Shown here in pieces: positions 49,762 to 60,250 of a DNA stretch of 64,000 nt (the stretch's first letter is position 1; every line of letters starts with the position of its first letter). The stretch comes from Actinokineospora iranica (lineage in GTDB: Bacteria > Actinomycetota > Actinomycetes > Mycobacteriales > Pseudonocardiaceae): contig NZ_FMZZ01000011.1 in assembly GCF_900101685.1 (NCBI RefSeq), positions 117,855 through 181,854 of the forward strand, written 5' to 3'. Under the pieces are notes generated by a model, which worked only from the letters and a program-made list of their open reading frames with translations, was not told the origin of the DNA and did not search any database. Position numbers and translations under genes: made by a program.

Positions 49762-50043
49762 ATGCCACGCAGCCTGAAGAAGGGCCCGTTCGTGGACGAC
49801 CACCTGCTCAAGAAGGTGGACGCGCTGAACGAATCGGGCAAGAAGACCGTCATCAAGACCTGGTCCCGTCGGTCCACGATCATCCCGGACATGCTGGGCC
49901 ACACCATCGCGGTGCACGACGGCCGCAAGCACGTCCCGGTGTTCGTCTCCGAGGCCATGGTGGGTCACAAGCTGGGCGAGTTCGCCCCGACCCGCACGTT
50001 CAAGGGTCACATCAAGGACGACCGCAAGGCGCGTCGCCGCTAG
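49762..50043 (+). CDS. rpsS: 30S ribosomal protein S19
   Basis: A 93-residue S19 with [38 protein letters not shown] and [16 protein letters not shown]. It lies in the head of the small subunit. GGGAGGTAG lies upstream. Confidence 0.98.
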   Translation: MPRSLKKGPFVDDHLLKKVDALNESGKKTVIKTWSRRSTIIPDMLGHTIAVHDGRKHVPVFVSEAMVGHKLGEFAPTRTFKGHIKDDRKARRR

Positions 50044-50083
50044 CCGGTGGCACGAACTAGTAGAGAGAGCAAGGGAAGCAGCG

Positions 50084-50497
50084 ATGAACGCCCGTAACGA
50101 TGCCTCGGCGCAGGAGGAACTTCCACGCGCCGTCGCTCGGGCTCGCTACGTTCGCGACACGCCCATGAAGGTGCGCCGCGTCGTCGAGCTCATCAGGGGA
50201 CGTAGCGCCAGCGAGGCCCTGGCCGTGCTCAGGTTCGCGCCGCAGGCTGCCAGTGAGCCGGTCGCGAAGGTGCTCGCCAGTGCCATTGCCAACGCCGAGA
50301 ACAACCTCAACCTCGACCCCGACACCCTCTGGGTGTCCACGGTGTACGTGGACGAGGGCCCGACGTTGAAGCGGTTCCGGCCGCGCGCCCAGGGGCGTGC
50401 CTACCGGATCCGCAAGCGCACGAGCCACATCACGGTCGAGGTCGAGTCCCGGCCGAAGCCCGCAGCCAAGGCTGCCAAGAAGGGTGGTGCCCGCTAA
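50084..50497 (+). CDS. rplV: 50S ribosomal protein L22
   Basis: A 137-residue L22. After a short variable N-terminus come [20 protein letters not shown] and the hairpin [25 protein letters not shown], whose tip lines the exit tunnel near macrolides. A Lys/Ala-rich tail ends the protein. It shares one base with rpsC (TAATG). Confidence 0.97.
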   Translation: MNARNDASAQEELPRAVARARYVRDTPMKVRRVVELIRGRSASEALAVLRFAPQAASEPVAKVLASAIANAENNLNLDPDTLWVSTVYVDEGPTLKRFRPRAQGRAYRIRKRTSHITVEVESRPKPAAKAAKKGGAR

Positions 50498-51342
50498 TGG
50501 GGCAGAAGATCAACCCGCACGGCTTCCGGCTCGGGATCACCACTGACTGGCGGTCCCGTTGGTACGCCGACAAGCAGTACGCGGAGTACGTCGCGGAGGA
50601 CGTGAAGATCCGCCGCCTCCTGTCCAAGGGCATGGAGCGCGCCGGTATCTCCCGCGTGGAGATCGAGCGGACCCGTGACCGGGTGCGCGTCGACATCCAC
50701 ACCGCGCGTCCGGGCATCGTCATCGGCCGCCGCGGCGCCGAGGCGGACCGCATCCGCGGTGAGCTGGAGAAGCTCACCAAGAAGCAGGTCCAGCTGAACA
50801 TCCTCGAGGTCAAGAACCCCGAGGCCGACGCCCAGCTGGTCGCCCAGGTGACCGCCGAGCAGCTGTCCAACCGCGTGTCGTTCCGGCGCGCGATGCGCAA
50901 GGCCATCCAGTCGGCCATGCGCTCGCCGCAGGTCAAGGGCATCCGGGTGCAGTGCGGCGGCCGTCTCGGCGGCGCCGAGATGTCCCGCTCGGAGCACTAC
51001 CGCGAGGGTCGCGTCCCGCTGCACACGCTGCGCGCGGACATCGACTACGGCTTCTTCGAGGCCCGCACCACCTTCGGCCGCATCGGCGTCAAGGTGTGGA
51101 TCTACAAGGGCGAGATCGTCGGCGGCCGCCGCGAGCACGAGGCCCGGTCCGCCGCTCCCGACACCCGGCGTGAGCCGCGTCGCGAGCGCCCGAACCGCGC
51201 CCGCCGCTCCGGAGCCTCCGGCACCACCGCCACCAGCACCGAGGCGGGCCGCGCGGCCGCCGAGGCTCAGACGAAGGTGGACGCGCCCGCGGCCAACGGC
51301 GCCGCGGTCGACACCCCCACCTCTGGCAACGGGGAGGGCTGA
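50497..51342 (+). CDS. rpsC: 30S ribosomal protein S3
   Basis: A 281-residue S3. It has [20 protein letters not shown], the KH domain with [16 protein letters not shown], and the C-terminal [21 protein letters not shown] disordered Ala/Thr/Arg-rich tail of about 60 residues makes it longer than the E. coli protein, as usual in actinobacteria. It forms part of the mRNA entry helicase. Confidence 0.97.
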   Translation: MGQKINPHGFRLGITTDWRSRWYADKQYAEYVAEDVKIRRLLSKGMERAGISRVEIERTRDRVRVDIHTARPGIVIGRRGAEADRIRGELEKLTKKQVQLNILEVKNPEADAQLVAQVTAEQLSNRVSFRRAMRKAIQSAMRSPQVKGIRVQCGGRLGGAEMSRSEHYREGRVPLHTLRADIDYGFFEARTTFGRIGVKVWIYKGEIVGGRREHEARSAAPDTRREPRRERPNRARRSGASGTTATSTEAGRAAAEAQTKVDAPAANGAAVDTPTSGNGEG

Positions 51343-51346
51343 CCCA

Positions 51347-51766
51347 ATGCTGATCCCTCGCAGGGTCAAGCACCGCAAGCAGCACCACCCGAAGCGGGCG
51401 GGCGCTGCCAAGGGCGGCACCAAGGTCACGTTCGGCGAGTTCGGCATCCAGGCGCTTGAGCCCGCGTACGTGACGAACCGGCAGATCGAGTCCGCCCGTA
51501 TCGCCATCAACCGGCACATCCGCCGTGGCGGCAAGGTCTGGATCAACATCTTCCCGGACCGCCCGCTGACCAAGAAGCCCGCCGAGACCCGCATGGGTTC
51601 CGGCAAGGGCTCGCCGGAGTACTGGGTGGCCAACGTCAAGCCGGGTCGCGTCGTGTTCGAGATGAGCTTCCCGAACGAGGCGATCGCGCGCGAGGCGCTG
51701 CGCCGGGCGATCCACAAGCTGCCGATGAAGTGCCGCATTGTCACGCGTGAGGGTGGTGACTTCTAG
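51347..51766 (+). CDS. rplP: 50S ribosomal protein L16
   Basis: A 139-residue L16 near the A-site. Blocks: [55 protein letters not shown] and [17 protein letters not shown] 51347 lies 4 bp after rpsC with GGGGAGGG upstream. Confidence 0.97.
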   Translation: MLIPRRVKHRKQHHPKRAGAAKGGTKVTFGEFGIQALEPAYVTNRQIESARIAINRHIRRGGKVWINIFPDRPLTKKPAETRMGSGKGSPEYWVANVKPGRVVFEMSFPNEAIAREALRRAIHKLPMKCRIVTREGGDF

Positions 51767-51768
51767 GA

Positions 51769-52011
51769 ATGGCAAGCACGACTGCCGCTGACCTGCGTGA
51801 GCTTACCGACGAGGAGCTTGTGCTGCGTCTGCGCGAGGCGAAGGAAGAGCTGTTCAACCTTCGTTTCCAGATGGCCACCGGGCAGCTCGACAACAACCGC
51901 AGGCTGCGCACTGTCAAGCACGACATCGCCCGGATCTACACCGTGATGCGTGAGCGCGAGCTGGGCCTCTCGGTGTCCCCCGCAGAGGCGACCACTGAAG
52001 GTGCCGCATGA
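51769..52011 (+). CDS. rpmC: 50S ribosomal protein L29
   Basis: An 80-residue two-helix protein at the tunnel exit: [40 protein letters not shown] and [17 protein letters not shown]. It overlaps rpsQ by 4 bases and starts 2 bp after rplP. Confidence 0.96.
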   Translation: MASTTAADLRELTDEELVLRLREAKEELFNLRFQMATGQLDNNRRLRTVKHDIARIYTVMRERELGLSVSPAEATTEGAA

Positions 52012-52283
52012 GTGAAGAGACTGTGACCGAGGTTCGCAACACCCGCAAGGTCCGTGAGGGCCTGGTCGTGTCCGACAAGATGGACAAGACCATCGTCGTC
52101 GCCCTTGAGGACCGCAAGAAGCACCCGCGGTACTCCAAGGTCCTGCGCTCCACCACCAAGGTGAAGGCGCACGACGAGGAGAACACCGCTGGCGTGGGCG
52201 ACCGCGTCCTGCTGATGGAGACCCGGCCGCTGTCGGCCAGCAAGCGCTGGCGACTGGTCGAGATCCTCGAAAAGGCCAAGTAA
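52008..52283 (+). CDS. rpsQ: 30S ribosomal protein S17
   Basis: A 91-residue OB-fold S17 with [40 protein letters not shown] and [17 protein letters not shown]. Its start overlaps the rpmC stop. A 74-bp gap follows, where the S10 and spc operons meet. Confidence 0.97.
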   Translation: MSEETVTEVRNTRKVREGLVVSDKMDKTIVVALEDRKKHPRYSKVLRSTTKVKAHDEENTAGVGDRVLLMETRPLSASKRWRLVEILEKAK

Positions 52284-52357
52284 ATCCCCAGGCAGACCCG
52301 TCAGGCCGAGCTTGTCAGGTCGGAAATCTGGCAGGCCAAGAATGGTCAGGAGTTGAA

Positions 52358-52726
52358 GTGATCCAGCAGGAGTCGCGACTGCGTGTCGCCGACAACACCG
52401 GTGCGAAGGAGATCCTTTGCATCCGTGTTCTCGGTGGCTCCGGTCGCCGCTACGCGGGCATCGGCGACATCATCGTCGCCACCGTGAAGGACGCGATCCC
52501 CGGCGCCGGTGTGAAGAAGGGTGACGTCGTCAAGGCCGTCATCGTCCGCACCGTCAAGGAGCGTCGCCGTCCGGACGGCTCGTACATCCGGTTCGACGAG
52601 AACGCGGCCGTCCTCATCAAGAACGAGGGCGAGCCCCGCGGCACCCGCATCTTCGGCCCGGTCGGCCGCGAGCTGCGCGACAAGAAGTTCATGAAGATCA
52701 TCTCGCTGGCGCCGGAGGTGCTCTGA
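52358..52726 (+). CDS. rplN: 50S ribosomal protein L14
   Basis: A 122-residue L14 forming bridge B8 and the RsfS site. It begins [20 protein letters not shown] and has [21 protein letters not shown] and [22 protein letters not shown] start with AGGAG upstream. Downstream, the end of rplN and the start of rplX are partly duplicated. Confidence 0.97.
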   Translation: MIQQESRLRVADNTGAKEILCIRVLGGSGRRYAGIGDIIVATVKDAIPGAGVKKGDVVKAVIVRTVKERRRPDGSYIRFDENAAVLIKNEGEPRGTRIFGPVGRELRDKKFMKIISLAPEVL

Positions 52727-52832
52727 TCATGAAGACCAAGATGAAGATGCAACAAGCAGGGTGCGACGCCGCGTTTGCCTACTTCATCACTTCGCCGGAG
52801 GTGTCGAAGTCATGAAGACCAAGATGAAAATC
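52709..52832 (+). repeat. Direct duplication at the rplN/rplX junction
   Basis: CGCCGGAGGTG, a short diverged stretch and TCATGAAGACCAAGATGAA occur twice, 83 bp apart (about 52710-52746 and 52793-52829). The unit covers the ribosome-binding site and first codons of rplX. The copies differ at a few bases, so the event is not very recent or has drifted. Confidence 0.85.
52729..52815 (+). CDS. 28-codon ORF created by a duplicated rplX start
   Basis: ATG 52729 lies 2 bp after the rplN stop and has GGAGG upstream. Its first six residues, MKTKMK, equal those of L24; the frame then runs through non-homologous sequence (including CDAAFAYF) and stops at TGA 52813-52815, which overlaps the rplX ATG as ATGA. 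The arrangement looks translationally coupled. Whether the peptide matters or only its translation does is unknown. Confidence 0.5.
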   Translation: MKTKMKMQQAGCDAAFAYFITSPEVSKS

Positions 52833-53144
52833 AAGAAGGGCGACACCGTCGTCGTCATCTCGGGCAAGGACAAGGGCGCGAAGGGCAAGGTCATCCAGGC
52901 CTACCCGGAGACGAACAAGGTCCTGGTCGAGGGCGTCAACCGGATCAAGAAGCACACCCGGATCTCGCAGACCCAGCGCGGCGCGCAGTCCGGCGGCATC
53001 GTGACGCAGGAAGCCCCCATCCACGTCAGCAACGTCATGCTGGTCGCGGACGGCAAGGCCGTCCGCGTCGGCTACAAGTTCACCGACGAGGGCCGCAAGG
53101 TCCGGATCGCCCGCGGCAAGAACGGAAATGGGAAGGAGATCTGA
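52812..53144 (+). CDS. rplX: 50S ribosomal protein L24
   Basis: A 110-residue L24, an assembly initiator of the large subunit. It begins [20 protein letters not shown] and has [19 protein letters not shown] and [19 protein letters not shown] 52812 gives the family start; the frame is open upstream but without homology. GGAGGTG lies upstream. rplE follows after 2 bp. Confidence 0.97.
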   Translation: MKTKMKIKKGDTVVVISGKDKGAKGKVIQAYPETNKVLVEGVNRIKKHTRISQTQRGAQSGGIVTQEAPIHVSNVMLVADGKAVRVGYKFTDEGRKVRIARGKNGNGKEI

Positions 53145-53146
53145 TC

Positions 53147-53710
53147 ATGACCACCACCGAGAAGATCATCCCCCGCTTGAAGACCCGCTACCGCGAGGAG
53201 ATCGCCGCCGCCCTGCGGGAGGAGTACAAGTACTCCAACCCGATGCAGATTCCCGGCGTCGTCAAGGTCGTCGTGAACATGGGTGTCGGTGACGCCGCCC
53301 GCGACGGCAAGCTGATCGAGGGCGCGGTCCGCGACCTGTCCACGATCACCGGCCAGAAGCCCGAGGTCCGCAAGGCCCGCAAGTCCATCGCGCAGTTCAA
53401 GCTGCGCGAGGGGATGCCGATCGGCGCCAGGGTCACCCTGCGCGGCGACCGCATGTGGGAGTTCCTCGACCGCCTGCTGACGATCGCGCTGCCCCGTATC
53501 CGCGACTTCCGCGGTCTGTCGGGCAAGCAGTTCGACGGCAACGGCAACTACACCTTCGGTCTCAACGAGCAGTCGATGTTCCACGAGATCGACCCCGACT
53601 CGATCGACCGCCAGCGCGGCATGGACATCACCATCGTGACCACCGCGACCAACGACGAGGAAGGCCGGGCGCTGCTCAAGCACCTGGGCTTCCCGTTCAA
53701 GGAGCAGTGA
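53147..53710 (+). CDS. rplE: 50S ribosomal protein L5
   Basis: A 187-residue L5 that binds 5S rRNA and the P-site tRNA. Blocks: [54 protein letters not shown] and [20 protein letters not shown]. The TGATC-ATG junction with rplX is the spacing also found at rplF/rplR. Confidence 0.97.
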   Translation: MTTTEKIIPRLKTRYREEIAAALREEYKYSNPMQIPGVVKVVVNMGVGDAARDGKLIEGAVRDLSTITGQKPEVRKARKSIAQFKLREGMPIGARVTLRGDRMWEFLDRLLTIALPRIRDFRGLSGKQFDGNGNYTFGLNEQSMFHEIDPDSIDRQRGMDITIVTTATNDEEGRALLKHLGFPFKEQ

Positions 53711-53747
53711 CCGTGGCCGTCACTGAGGATCGGAACAAGGAGAACTG

Positions 53748-53933
53748 ATGGCCAAGAAGGCGCTGATCCAGAAGGCCGCTGGCAAGCAGAAGTTCGCGGT
53801 TCGCGCGTACACCCGGTGCAACCGGTGCGGGCGCCCGCACTCGGTGTTCCGCAAGTTCGGCCTGTGCCGGATCTGCCTGCGCCAGATGGCGCACCGCGGT
53901 GAGCTGCCCGGCGTGAGCAAGTCGAGCTGGTAG
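53748..53933 (+). CDS. rpsZ: 30S ribosomal protein S14, type Z
   Basis: A 61-residue zinc-binding S14 with Cys24/Cys27 and Cys40/Cys43. It is the short zinc form, not the long zinc-free S14 made when zinc is scarce. It lies between rplE and rpsH as usual. ACAAGGAG lies upstream. Confidence 0.97.
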   Translation: MAKKALIQKAAGKQKFAVRAYTRCNRCGRPHSVFRKFGLCRICLRQMAHRGELPGVSKSSW

Positions 53934-54018
53934 GAGCCACTCCGGCTCCCACTGGTTTTCCCCCAGTTCGCCGCAGGCCCGTCGAGGGAACCACGGCGAG
54001 AAAGGTTGACAGGTCACC

Positions 54019-54417
54019 ATGACGATGACCGACCCGATCGCAGACTTCTTGACCCGTCTGCGCAATGCCAACTCGGCATACCACGACGAGGTCGTGCTGC
54101 CGCACTCGAAGCTCAAGGCGCACATCGCCGAGATTCTCAAGCGCGAGGGCTACATCGCGGGCTTCCGCGATGAGGACGGCGAGAAGGGCAAGAACCTTGT
54201 CGTCGAGTTGAAGTACGGCCCGAACCGCGAGCGCAGCATCGCCGGTCTGCGCCGGGTGTCCAAGCCCGGTCTGCGGGTGTACGCGAAGTCGACCAACCTG
54301 CCGAAGGTCCTCGGCGGCCTGGGCGTGGCGATCATCTCCACGTCCGGTGGCCTGCTGACCGACCGCCAGGCGGGCAAGCAGGGCGTGGGCGGCGAAGTCC
54401 TCGCGTACGTCTGGTAA
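54019..54417 (+). CDS. rpsH: 30S ribosomal protein S8
   Basis: A 132-residue S8 of the 30S platform with [39 protein letters not shown] and [23 protein letters not shown] 54019 or 54025. In E. coli S8 represses the spc operon. Confidence 0.97.
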   Translation: MTMTDPIADFLTRLRNANSAYHDEVVLPHSKLKAHIAEILKREGYIAGFRDEDGEKGKNLVVELKYGPNRERSIAGLRRVSKPGLRVYAKSTNLPKVLGGLGVAIISTSGGLLTDRQAGKQGVGGEVLAYVW

Positions 54418-54429
54418 GGGGGAAGCGAC

Positions 54430-54969
54430 ATGTCACGTATCGGAAGGCTGCCGATCCCTGTTCCGGCCGGGGTCGACATCACCATCGAAGGCCAGAACCT
54501 GAGCGTCAAGGGTCCCAAGGGGTCCCTCTCGCTCACGATCTCCGAGCCGATCATCGTCGAGCGCGCCGAGGACGGCACGCTTGAGGTCAAGCGGCCCAAC
54601 GACGAGCGGCAGAACCGGGCGCTGCACGGCCTGACCCGCTCGCTGGTCAACAACGTCGTAGTCGGGGTCACCCAGGGCTACGAGAAGAAGCTGGAAATCC
54701 ACGGCGTCGGTTACCGCGTCGTGGCCAAGGGCTCGGACCTCGAGTTCGCGCTGGGCTTCAGCCACCCGGTGAAGGTGGCGGCCCCCGAGGGCATCACTTT
54801 CGCCGTCGAGAGCCCGACCAAGTTCTCCGTCTCGGGTATCGACAAGCAGCGGGTCGGCGAGGTCGCGGCCAACATTCGCAAGCTGCGCAAGCCTGACCCG
54901 TACAAGGGCAAGGGCGTGCGGTACGCGGGCGAGAAGATCCGCCGCAAGGTCGGAAAGACGGGTAAGTGA
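54430..54969 (+). CDS. rplF: 50S ribosomal protein L6
   Basis: A 179-residue L6 near the factor-binding site: [36 protein letters not shown] and the C-terminal [30 protein letters not shown] lies upstream. The junction with rplR is TGATC-ATG. Confidence 0.97.
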   Translation: MSRIGRLPIPVPAGVDITIEGQNLSVKGPKGSLSLTISEPIIVERAEDGTLEVKRPNDERQNRALHGLTRSLVNNVVVGVTQGYEKKLEIHGVGYRVVAKGSDLEFALGFSHPVKVAAPEGITFAVESPTKFSVSGIDKQRVGEVAANIRKLRKPDPYKGKGVRYAGEKIRRKVGKTGK

Positions 54970-54971
54970 TC

Positions 54972-55373
54972 ATGAGCGAAGCGACTGTCACGAAACGCAA
55001 GCCGGTGGGCAAGGACATCTCCACCATCCGGCGCGTCGCCAAGGCCCGCAGGCACTTCCGGCTCCGCAAGAAGGTCAGCGGAAGCCCGGAGCGCCCGCGT
55101 CTGGTCGTCAACCGGTCCGCGCGGCACATCGTCGCGCAGATCGTCGACGACCTGGCGGGCCACACCCTCGCCTCCGCGTCCAGCCTGGAAGCGGACGTGC
55201 GCGCGGTCGACGGCGACAAGAAGGCCCGCGCGGCCAAGGTCGGCGAGCTGCTCGCCGCCCGGGCCAAGGAAGCGGGCATCGCCAAGGTCGTCTTCGACCG
55301 CGGCGGCAACAAGTACACCGGCCGGATCGCCTCGCTGGCCGACTCGGCCCGCGAAGCTGGGCTGGAGTTCTGA
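54972..55373 (+). CDS. rplR: 50S ribosomal protein L18
   Basis: A 133-residue L18 that binds 5S rRNA with L5. Blocks: [40 protein letters not shown] and [23 protein letters not shown] 54972 is chosen over the in-frame GTG 54966, which overlaps rplF. Confidence 0.96.
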   Translation: MSEATVTKRKPVGKDISTIRRVAKARRHFRLRKKVSGSPERPRLVVNRSARHIVAQIVDDLAGHTLASASSLEADVRAVDGDKKARAAKVGELLAARAKEAGIAKVVFDRGGNKYTGRIASLADSAREAGLEF

Positions 55374-55401
55374 TGACGAGTATCAAGGGAAGGAACGCCT
55401 G

Positions 55402-56073
55402 ATGCCGGGACGTACGCGGCAATTCGGCGGCCAGGGTGGCCAGGGCGGCCAGGGCGGCGCCAGCCAGGGCGGCGAGCGCGGCGAGCGTCGCGGCGGCCGT
55501 GACCGGCGTGACGGCGGCGGGCGTGGCGGTGCGGCGAGCGAGAAGACTCCGCACCTTGAGCGCGTCGTCGCGATCAACCGAGTCGCCAAGGTCGTGAAGG
55601 GCGGTCGGCGCTTCAGCTTCACCGCGCTGGTCGTCGTCGGCGACGGCGACGGCATGGTCGGCGTCGGCTACGGCAAGGCCAAGGAGGTGCCCGCCGCGAT
55701 CGCGAAGGGCGTCGAGGAGGCGAAGAAGAACTTCTTCCGCGTCCCGCGCATCGGCGGCACCATCCCGCACCCCATCCAGGGTGAGAAGGCCGCGGGCGTC
55801 GTCCTGCTCCGCCCGGCCAGCGCCGGTACCGGTGTCATCGCCGGTGGCCCGGTCCGCGCCGTGCTGGAGTGCGCCGGGGTCCACGACGTGCTGTCGAAGT
55901 CCCTCGGCTCCGACAACGCCATCAACATCGTGCACGCCACCATGGCGGCCCTGCGCGGCCTGCAGCGTCCCGAGGAGGTCGCGGCCCGCCGCGGCCTGCC
56001 GCTTGAGGACGTCGCACCCGCGGGAATGCTGCGCGCCCGCGCCGCGGCTGCCACCGCCGGGACAGGAGTCTGA
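55402..56073 (+). CDS. rpsE: 30S ribosomal protein S5
   Basis: A 223-residue S5. The first 45 residues are a Gly/Gln/Arg-rich extension built partly from GGQ repeats (9-bp DNA repeats at 55429-55460); the core follows, with [20 protein letters not shown] and [20 protein letters not shown]. It helps decoding accuracy and lies at the mRNA entry. Confidence 0.97.
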   Translation: MPGRTRQFGGQGGQGGQGGASQGGERGERRGGRDRRDGGGRGGAASEKTPHLERVVAINRVAKVVKGGRRFSFTALVVVGDGDGMVGVGYGKAKEVPAAIAKGVEEAKKNFFRVPRIGGTIPHPIQGEKAAGVVLLRPASAGTGVIAGGPVRAVLECAGVHDVLSKSLGSDNAINIVHATMAALRGLQRPEEVAARRGLPLEDVAPAGMLRARAAAATAGTGV

Positions 56074-56075
56074 CC

Positions 56076-56258
56076 ATGGCTCAGCTGAAGGTGACCCAGG
56101 TCAAGAGCAGCATCGGCACCAAGCGCAACCACCGCGAGTCGCTGCGCACCCTCGGCCTGCGCAAGATCCGGCAGTCCACGGTGCGCGAGGACTCCCCCGA
56201 GGTGCGCGGCCTGATCCACACCGTCCGCCACCTCGTCACCGTCGAGGAGGTCGACTGA
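56076..56258 (+). CDS. rpmD: 50S ribosomal protein L30
   Basis: A 60-residue L30 with [20 protein letters not shown] and [20 protein letters not shown]. It starts 2 bp after rpsE and is followed 1 bp later by rplO. Confidence 0.97.
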   Translation: MAQLKVTQVKSSIGTKRNHRESLRTLGLRKIRQSTVREDSPEVRGLIHTVRHLVTVEEVD

Positions 56259-56259
56259 C

Positions 56260-56712
56260 ATGGCCATCAAGATCCACCACCTGCGCCCGGCCCCCGGCGC
56301 CAAGTCCGACAAGATCCGCGTCGGCCGCGGTGAGGGCTCCAAGGGCAAGACCGCTGGTCGAGGCACCAAGGGCACCAAGGCGCGCAAGAACGTCCCCGCG
56401 CGCTTCGAGGGTGGCCAGATGCCCATCCAGATGCGGCTCCCGAAGCTCAAGGGCTTCAAGAACCGCTTCCGGGTGGAGTACCAGGTCGTCAACCTCGGTG
56501 ACATCGCCGAAACGTTCCCCGACGGCGGCGACGTCACCATCGAGCAGCTTGTCCAGGCGGGCCTGGTCCGCAAGAACAACCTGGTCAAGGTCCTCGGCGA
56601 CGGCGACCTCAACGGCGTCAAGCTCAACCTGACGGCCGACAAGTTCAGCGCCAGCGCCGTGGAGAAGCTGACCGCGGCGGGTGGCACCGCAACCACCACC
56701 ACCGCTGCCTGA
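56260..56712 (+). CDS. rplO: 50S ribosomal protein L15
   Basis: A 150-residue L15 with [59 protein letters not shown] and a Thr/Ala tail. It is the last gene before a terminator; secY does not follow directly but after 586 bp. Confidence 0.97.
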   Translation: MAIKIHHLRPAPGAKSDKIRVGRGEGSKGKTAGRGTKGTKARKNVPARFEGGQMPIQMRLPKLKGFKNRFRVEYQVVNLGDIAETFPDGGDVTIEQLVQAGLVRKNNLVKVLGDGDLNGVKLNLTADKFSASAVEKLTAAGGTATTTTAA

Positions 56713-56747
56713 GAACACGACTAGGACAAAGCAACACCAGCTAATCA

Positions 56748-56785
56748 GCGAAGGCCGGACCCACCAGGGTCCGGCCTTCGCCTTT
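56748..56785 (+). terminator. Terminator after rplO
   Basis: GCGAAGGCCGGACCC (56748-56762) and its exact complement (56767-56781) form a 15-bp stem with loop ACCA, followed by CTTTC. Confidence 0.8.
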
Positions 56786-56831
56786 CGATCGACTGACCGA
56801 CCAACCGACCAACCGCACCCGAAGCCGCCAA

Positions 56832-57037
56832 GTGCCCGATGGGGTGGAGTGGCATCGAGCACCTGCCAGGCCGAACCAAACCTGCCAGGTGCTCGATTGG
56901 GTGGAGTGGCTTCTTTGGGGGTGAAGGAAGATCGCTAAGCTGGCTCCGCACGTGTGAGGCCGAAGGCTTCCCACCCGTCTTTCACACGGCGATCTTCCTT
57001 CGTAGGGGTCCCGAAGAAACCACTCCACCCCATCGAG
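56832..57037. repeat. Intergenic repeat element, locus C, with long palindrome
   Basis: Two forward units start at 56832 (GTGCCCGATGGGGTGGAGTG) and 56890 (GTGCTCGATTGGGTGGAGTG), 58 bp apart. The second begins a long inverted repeat: arm 56892-56935 pairs with 56989-57037, with few mismatches and a small insertion. The loop holds a smaller pair CGTGTGA/TCACACG (56951-56957, 56982-56988). Related to 5105-5433 and 10746-11025. No gene is seen between rplO and secY. Confidence 0.65.
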
Positions 57038-57163
57038 CCGACCCCGCAACCCGGCCCGGAACCCATCAAGCAGCCCAGAAGCCAGTGACCCAAGTCACCC
57101 CTCAAGGCACGGAAGCCCTCCAGGGTGCAGCCCAGCGCACCCGTGCTGTTAGAGTCGAAGGCA

Positions 57164-57190
57164 CGCTTCGGGGTCTCTAGCCCCGAAGCG
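57164..57190 (+). promoter_or_regulatory. Hairpin in the secY upstream region
   Basis: CGCTTCGGGG (57164-57173) and CCCCGAAGCG (57181-57190) form a perfect 10-bp stem with a 7-base loop, about 110 bp before secY. It may be a leader structure or a terminator for transcripts from the repeat region. Confidence 0.4.
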
Positions 57191-57298
57191 CTCCTGGCTT
57201 GCCAGTACTTGGCGGTCAGACCCTGTTACCTGCCGGCGACCAGCCGGTTAAGCCGTTCGCCGGCAGTGAGTTGCCGGTGACGCCGAGGAGGTTCCTGC

Positions 57299-58600
57299 GT
57301 GCTCAGCGCCTTCCGCTCGGCTCTCGCGACGCCGGACCTGCGCCGCAAGATCCTTTTCACGCTCGGGATCATCGCGGTCTACCGCGTGGGCGCCCTGCTG
57401 CCGTCACCGGGTGTGTCTTACCCCAACGTGCAGAAATGTATGGCAGGCCAGGACACCCAGGGCGTCTACGGCCTGCTGAACCTGTTCAGCGGCGGCGCGC
57501 TGTTGCAGCTGTCGGTGTTCGCGCTGGGGATCATGCCCTACATCACCGCGAGCATCATCGTCCAGCTGCTGACGGTCGTGATCCCGCGCTTCGAGCAGTT
57601 GAAGAAGGAGGGGCAGGCCGGTCAGGGCAAGTTGACGCAGTACACGCGTTACCTGACCATCGCTCTCGGCGTCTTGCAGGCGACCGGCATCGTGGCCATG
57701 GCCGACCGCGGCCAGTTGTTCAGCAACTGCCCGGACCCGATCATCCCGAACAGCTCCGTGTTCACCCTGGCCGTCATCGTGATCACGATGACCGCGGGCA
57801 CGGCGGTGATCATGTGGTTCGGCGAGCTGATCACCGAGCGCGGCATCGGCAACGGCATGTCGCTGCTGATGTTCGTCAACATCGCGGCGCGCATCCCGGC
57901 CGAGGGCATGAACATCCTCCAGGGCAACGGCGGGCTGGTCTTCGCGGTCGTCTGTGTGTTCGGGCTGCTCATCATCGCCAGCGTCGTGTTCGTCGAGCAG
58001 GGCCAGCGGCGCATCCCGGTGCAGTACGCCAAGCGCATGATCGGCCGCCGTATGTACGGCGGGACCTCGACCTACCTGCCGCTGAAGGTCAACCAGGCGG
58101 GTGTCATCCCGGTCATCTTCGCCTCGTCGCTGCTTTACCTGCCGGACCTGATCTCGCGGCTGGTCGGCCAGGACGACTCGTGGTGGCAGCAGTTCATCGC
58201 CAACCACATCGTCAAGCAGTCGAGCGCGGTGCACATCGCCGTCTACTTCGCGCTGATCATCTTCTTCACGTACTTCTACATCACGATCACGTTCAACGTG
58301 AACGAGCGCGCGGACGAGATGAAGAAGTTCGGCGGCTTCATCCCGGGCATCCGTCCCGGGCGGCCGACCTCGGAATACCTCAGCTTCGTCCTGAGCCGCA
58401 TCACCCTGCCGGGCTCGATCTACCTCGGCATCATCGCGGTGCTCCCGAACTTCTTCCTCGACATCACCAATGAGGGGCAGAACCAGAACTTCCCCTTCGG
58501 CGGGACGGCCGTGCTGATCATGGTCGGCGTCGGCCTCGACACCGTGAAGCAGATCGAGAGCCAGCTCATGCAACGAAACTATGAAGGGTTCCTCAAGTGA
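57299..58600 (+). CDS. secY: Preprotein translocase subunit SecY
   Basis: A 433-residue channel protein with about ten transmembrane segments. Typical blocks: [70 protein letters not shown] and [20 protein letters not shown]. With SecE (14767-15174) it forms the export pore. The GTG start has GAGGAGG upstream. It overlaps adk by 4 bases. Confidence 0.97.
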   Translation: MLSAFRSALATPDLRRKILFTLGIIAVYRVGALLPSPGVSYPNVQKCMAGQDTQGVYGLLNLFSGGALLQLSVFALGIMPYITASIIVQLLTVVIPRFEQLKKEGQAGQGKLTQYTRYLTIALGVLQATGIVAMADRGQLFSNCPDPIIPNSSVFTLAVIVITMTAGTAVIMWFGELITERGIGNGMSLLMFVNIAARIPAEGMNILQGNGGLVFAVVCVFGLLIIASVVFVEQGQRRIPVQYAKRMIGRRMYGGTSTYLPLKVNQAGVIPVIFASSLLYLPDLISRLVGQDDSWWQQFIANHIVKQSSAVHIAVYFALIIFFTYFYITITFNVNERADEMKKFGGFIPGIRPGRPTSEYLSFVLSRITLPGSIYLGIIAVLPNFFLDITNEGQNQNFPFGGTAVLIMVGVGLDTVKQIESQLMQRNYEGFLK

Positions 58601-59151
58601 CGCGCGTTGTTCTCGTTGGACCGCCCGGAGCGGGGAAGGGCACCCAGGCGAGCGCGCTGAGCTCGGAACTCGGCGTGCCGCACATCTCGACGGGTGACCT
58701 TTTCCGGGCGCACATCGCGAACAACACCGAGCTTGGCCAGAACGTCAAGCGCTACCTCGACTCCGGGCAGCTTGTCCCGGACGAGGTGACAAACGAGATG
58801 GTGCGCGTGCGACTGGCCGAAGCGGACGCCCGCGACGGTTTCCTGCTCGACGGCTTCCCGCGCAACGTGGGCCAGGCCGAGGTGCTGGGCAAGCTGCTCA
58901 GCTCCTCGGACGACAAGCTGGACGCCGTGGTGGAGTTCCGCATCGACGAGGAACTGGTCGTCCAGCGGCTGCTCGCCCGCGGCCGCGCCGACGACAGCGA
59001 GTCGGTCATCCGGCACCGCCAGGAGATCTACCGGTCGGAGACCGCGCCGCTGCTCGACTACTACGCGGACGTGCTGATCACCATCGACGCCGTCGGCGAG
59101 GTCGGCGAGATCACCGCCCGCGTGCTGGACGCTCTGCGCGCCCGGACGTGA
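58597..59151 (+). CDS. adk: Adenylate kinase
   Basis: A 184-residue kinase catalysing ATP + AMP to 2 ADP. The P-loop is GPPGAGKGT (8-16); [10 protein letters not shown] and [10 protein letters not shown] are the AMP-binding blocks. It is the short form with a minimal lid ([14 protein letters not shown]), as in other actinobacteria. The GTG start overlaps secY, and the gene overlaps map, so the three are co-translated. Confidence 0.97.
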   Translation: MTRVVLVGPPGAGKGTQASALSSELGVPHISTGDLFRAHIANNTELGQNVKRYLDSGQLVPDEVTNEMVRVRLAEADARDGFLLDGFPRNVGQAEVLGKLLSSSDDKLDAVVEFRIDEELVVQRLLARGRADDSESVIRHRQEIYRSETAPLLDYYADVLITIDAVGEVGEITARVLDALRART

Positions 59152-59975
59152 CCGGTGGCATGTTCGGCGGACTGCGGCTCACGCTGGCGACCTGGCGTGC
59201 GCGGATGATCGAGATCAAGACGCCGGCCCAGCTCGACGCCATGCGCGCCGCGGGGCTGGTCGTGGCGAAGGCGCTGGCCAACGTGTCGGCGGCTGCCCGC
59301 GCGGGCGTGAGCACCGCGGAGCTGGACGAGTTGGCCGAGCAGACCATCCGCGACGCCGGTGCCGTGCCGTCCTTCAAGGGCTACCACGGCTTCCCGGCGA
59401 GCATCTGCGCGTCGGTCAACGAGCAGATCGTGCACGGCATCCCGACGAAGACCCAGGTCCTCGCCGACGGCGACCTGATCTCGGTCGACTGCGGCGCCAT
59501 CCTGGACGACTGGCACGGCGACGCGGCGGTGACCCTGTTCGTCGGGTCCGTCACCGACGCGGAGCAGGCCCTGTCCGACGCCACCCGGGCGTCGATGGAG
59601 GCGGGCATCAAGGCCGTGGCCCCCGGGGCGCGGCTGACCGACGTCTCGCACGCCATCGAGACCTCGGTGCACGCCTCCGAGCGGGCGCACGGCCGCAAGT
59701 ACGGCATCGTCCGCGAGTACGGCGGCCACGGCATCGGCAGCGCCATGCACATGGACCCGTTCCTCCCGAACTACGGCAAGCCCGGCAAGGGCCCCCGGCT
59801 GCGGGTCGGCATGGCCATCGCGATCGAGCCGATGCTCACCCTGGGCGCGGAAGAGACCGTCGAGCTGGAAGACGGCTGGACCGTCGTCACCGCCGACGGC
59901 TCCCGCGCCGCGCACTGGGAGCACACCGTCGCGGTCACCGACGACGGCCCCTGGGTGCTGACCGCACCCGAGTAA
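59148..59975 (+). CDS. map: Methionine aminopeptidase, type I
   Basis: Removes the N-terminal methionine from nascent proteins. The metal ligands lie in [20 protein letters not shown] (two Asp), [12 protein letters not shown] (His), AIEPML (Glu) and WEHTVAV (Glu), a complete set. GTG 59148 overlaps adk by 4 bases and gives 275 residues; ATG 59160 and ATG 59208 (start MIEIKTP, the usual family start) are alternatives. No start has a strong ribosome-binding site, so coupling to adk is likely. Confidence 0.93.
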   Translation: MTGGMFGGLRLTLATWRARMIEIKTPAQLDAMRAAGLVVAKALANVSAAARAGVSTAELDELAEQTIRDAGAVPSFKGYHGFPASICASVNEQIVHGIPTKTQVLADGDLISVDCGAILDDWHGDAAVTLFVGSVTDAEQALSDATRASMEAGIKAVAPGARLTDVSHAIETSVHASERAHGRKYGIVREYGGHGIGSAMHMDPFLPNYGKPGKGPRLRVGMAIAIEPMLTLGAEETVELEDGWTVVTADGSRAAHWEHTVAVTDDGPWVLTAPE

Positions 59976-59990
59976 TTCACCTGTTCGTGT

Positions 59991-60030
59991 CGCGACGGTG
60001 GTCCCTGGAGTTCCGGGGCCACCGTTCGCG
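59991..60030 (+). terminator. Terminator after map
   Basis: ACGGTGGTCCC (59995-60005) pairs with GGGGCCACCGT (60015-60025) through one G-U pair, extended by CGCG outside. It ends the secY-adk-map transcript. Confidence 0.6.
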
Positions 60031-60073
60031 CGGCCGTGCGTAACAGTGTTTCGGCTGGGTGGGCGGCCCCGAT

Positions 60074-60102
60074 TTGGGCGCCGGATCGCGGGTGCGTACA
60101 CT
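60074..60102 (+). promoter_or_regulatory. Promoter of the infA-rplQ operon
   Basis: TTGGGC (60074-60079), a 17-bp spacer and TACACT (60097-60102). Transcription would start near 60109 and give a leader of about 140 bases. Confidence 0.5.
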
Positions 60103-60250
60103 TGACCGGTGGCGCTGTCAAAGTGCCGATTCCGTCGTGCGTGTCGCTCGGTGTTGTGGTAGTTGCCGTGCTCGTGCCCGGCGGTAGCTCGATATTCACA
60201 GCCACACCCGACCGAAGCTACACCCGACACTGTCACGAAACGCGGAGGAC

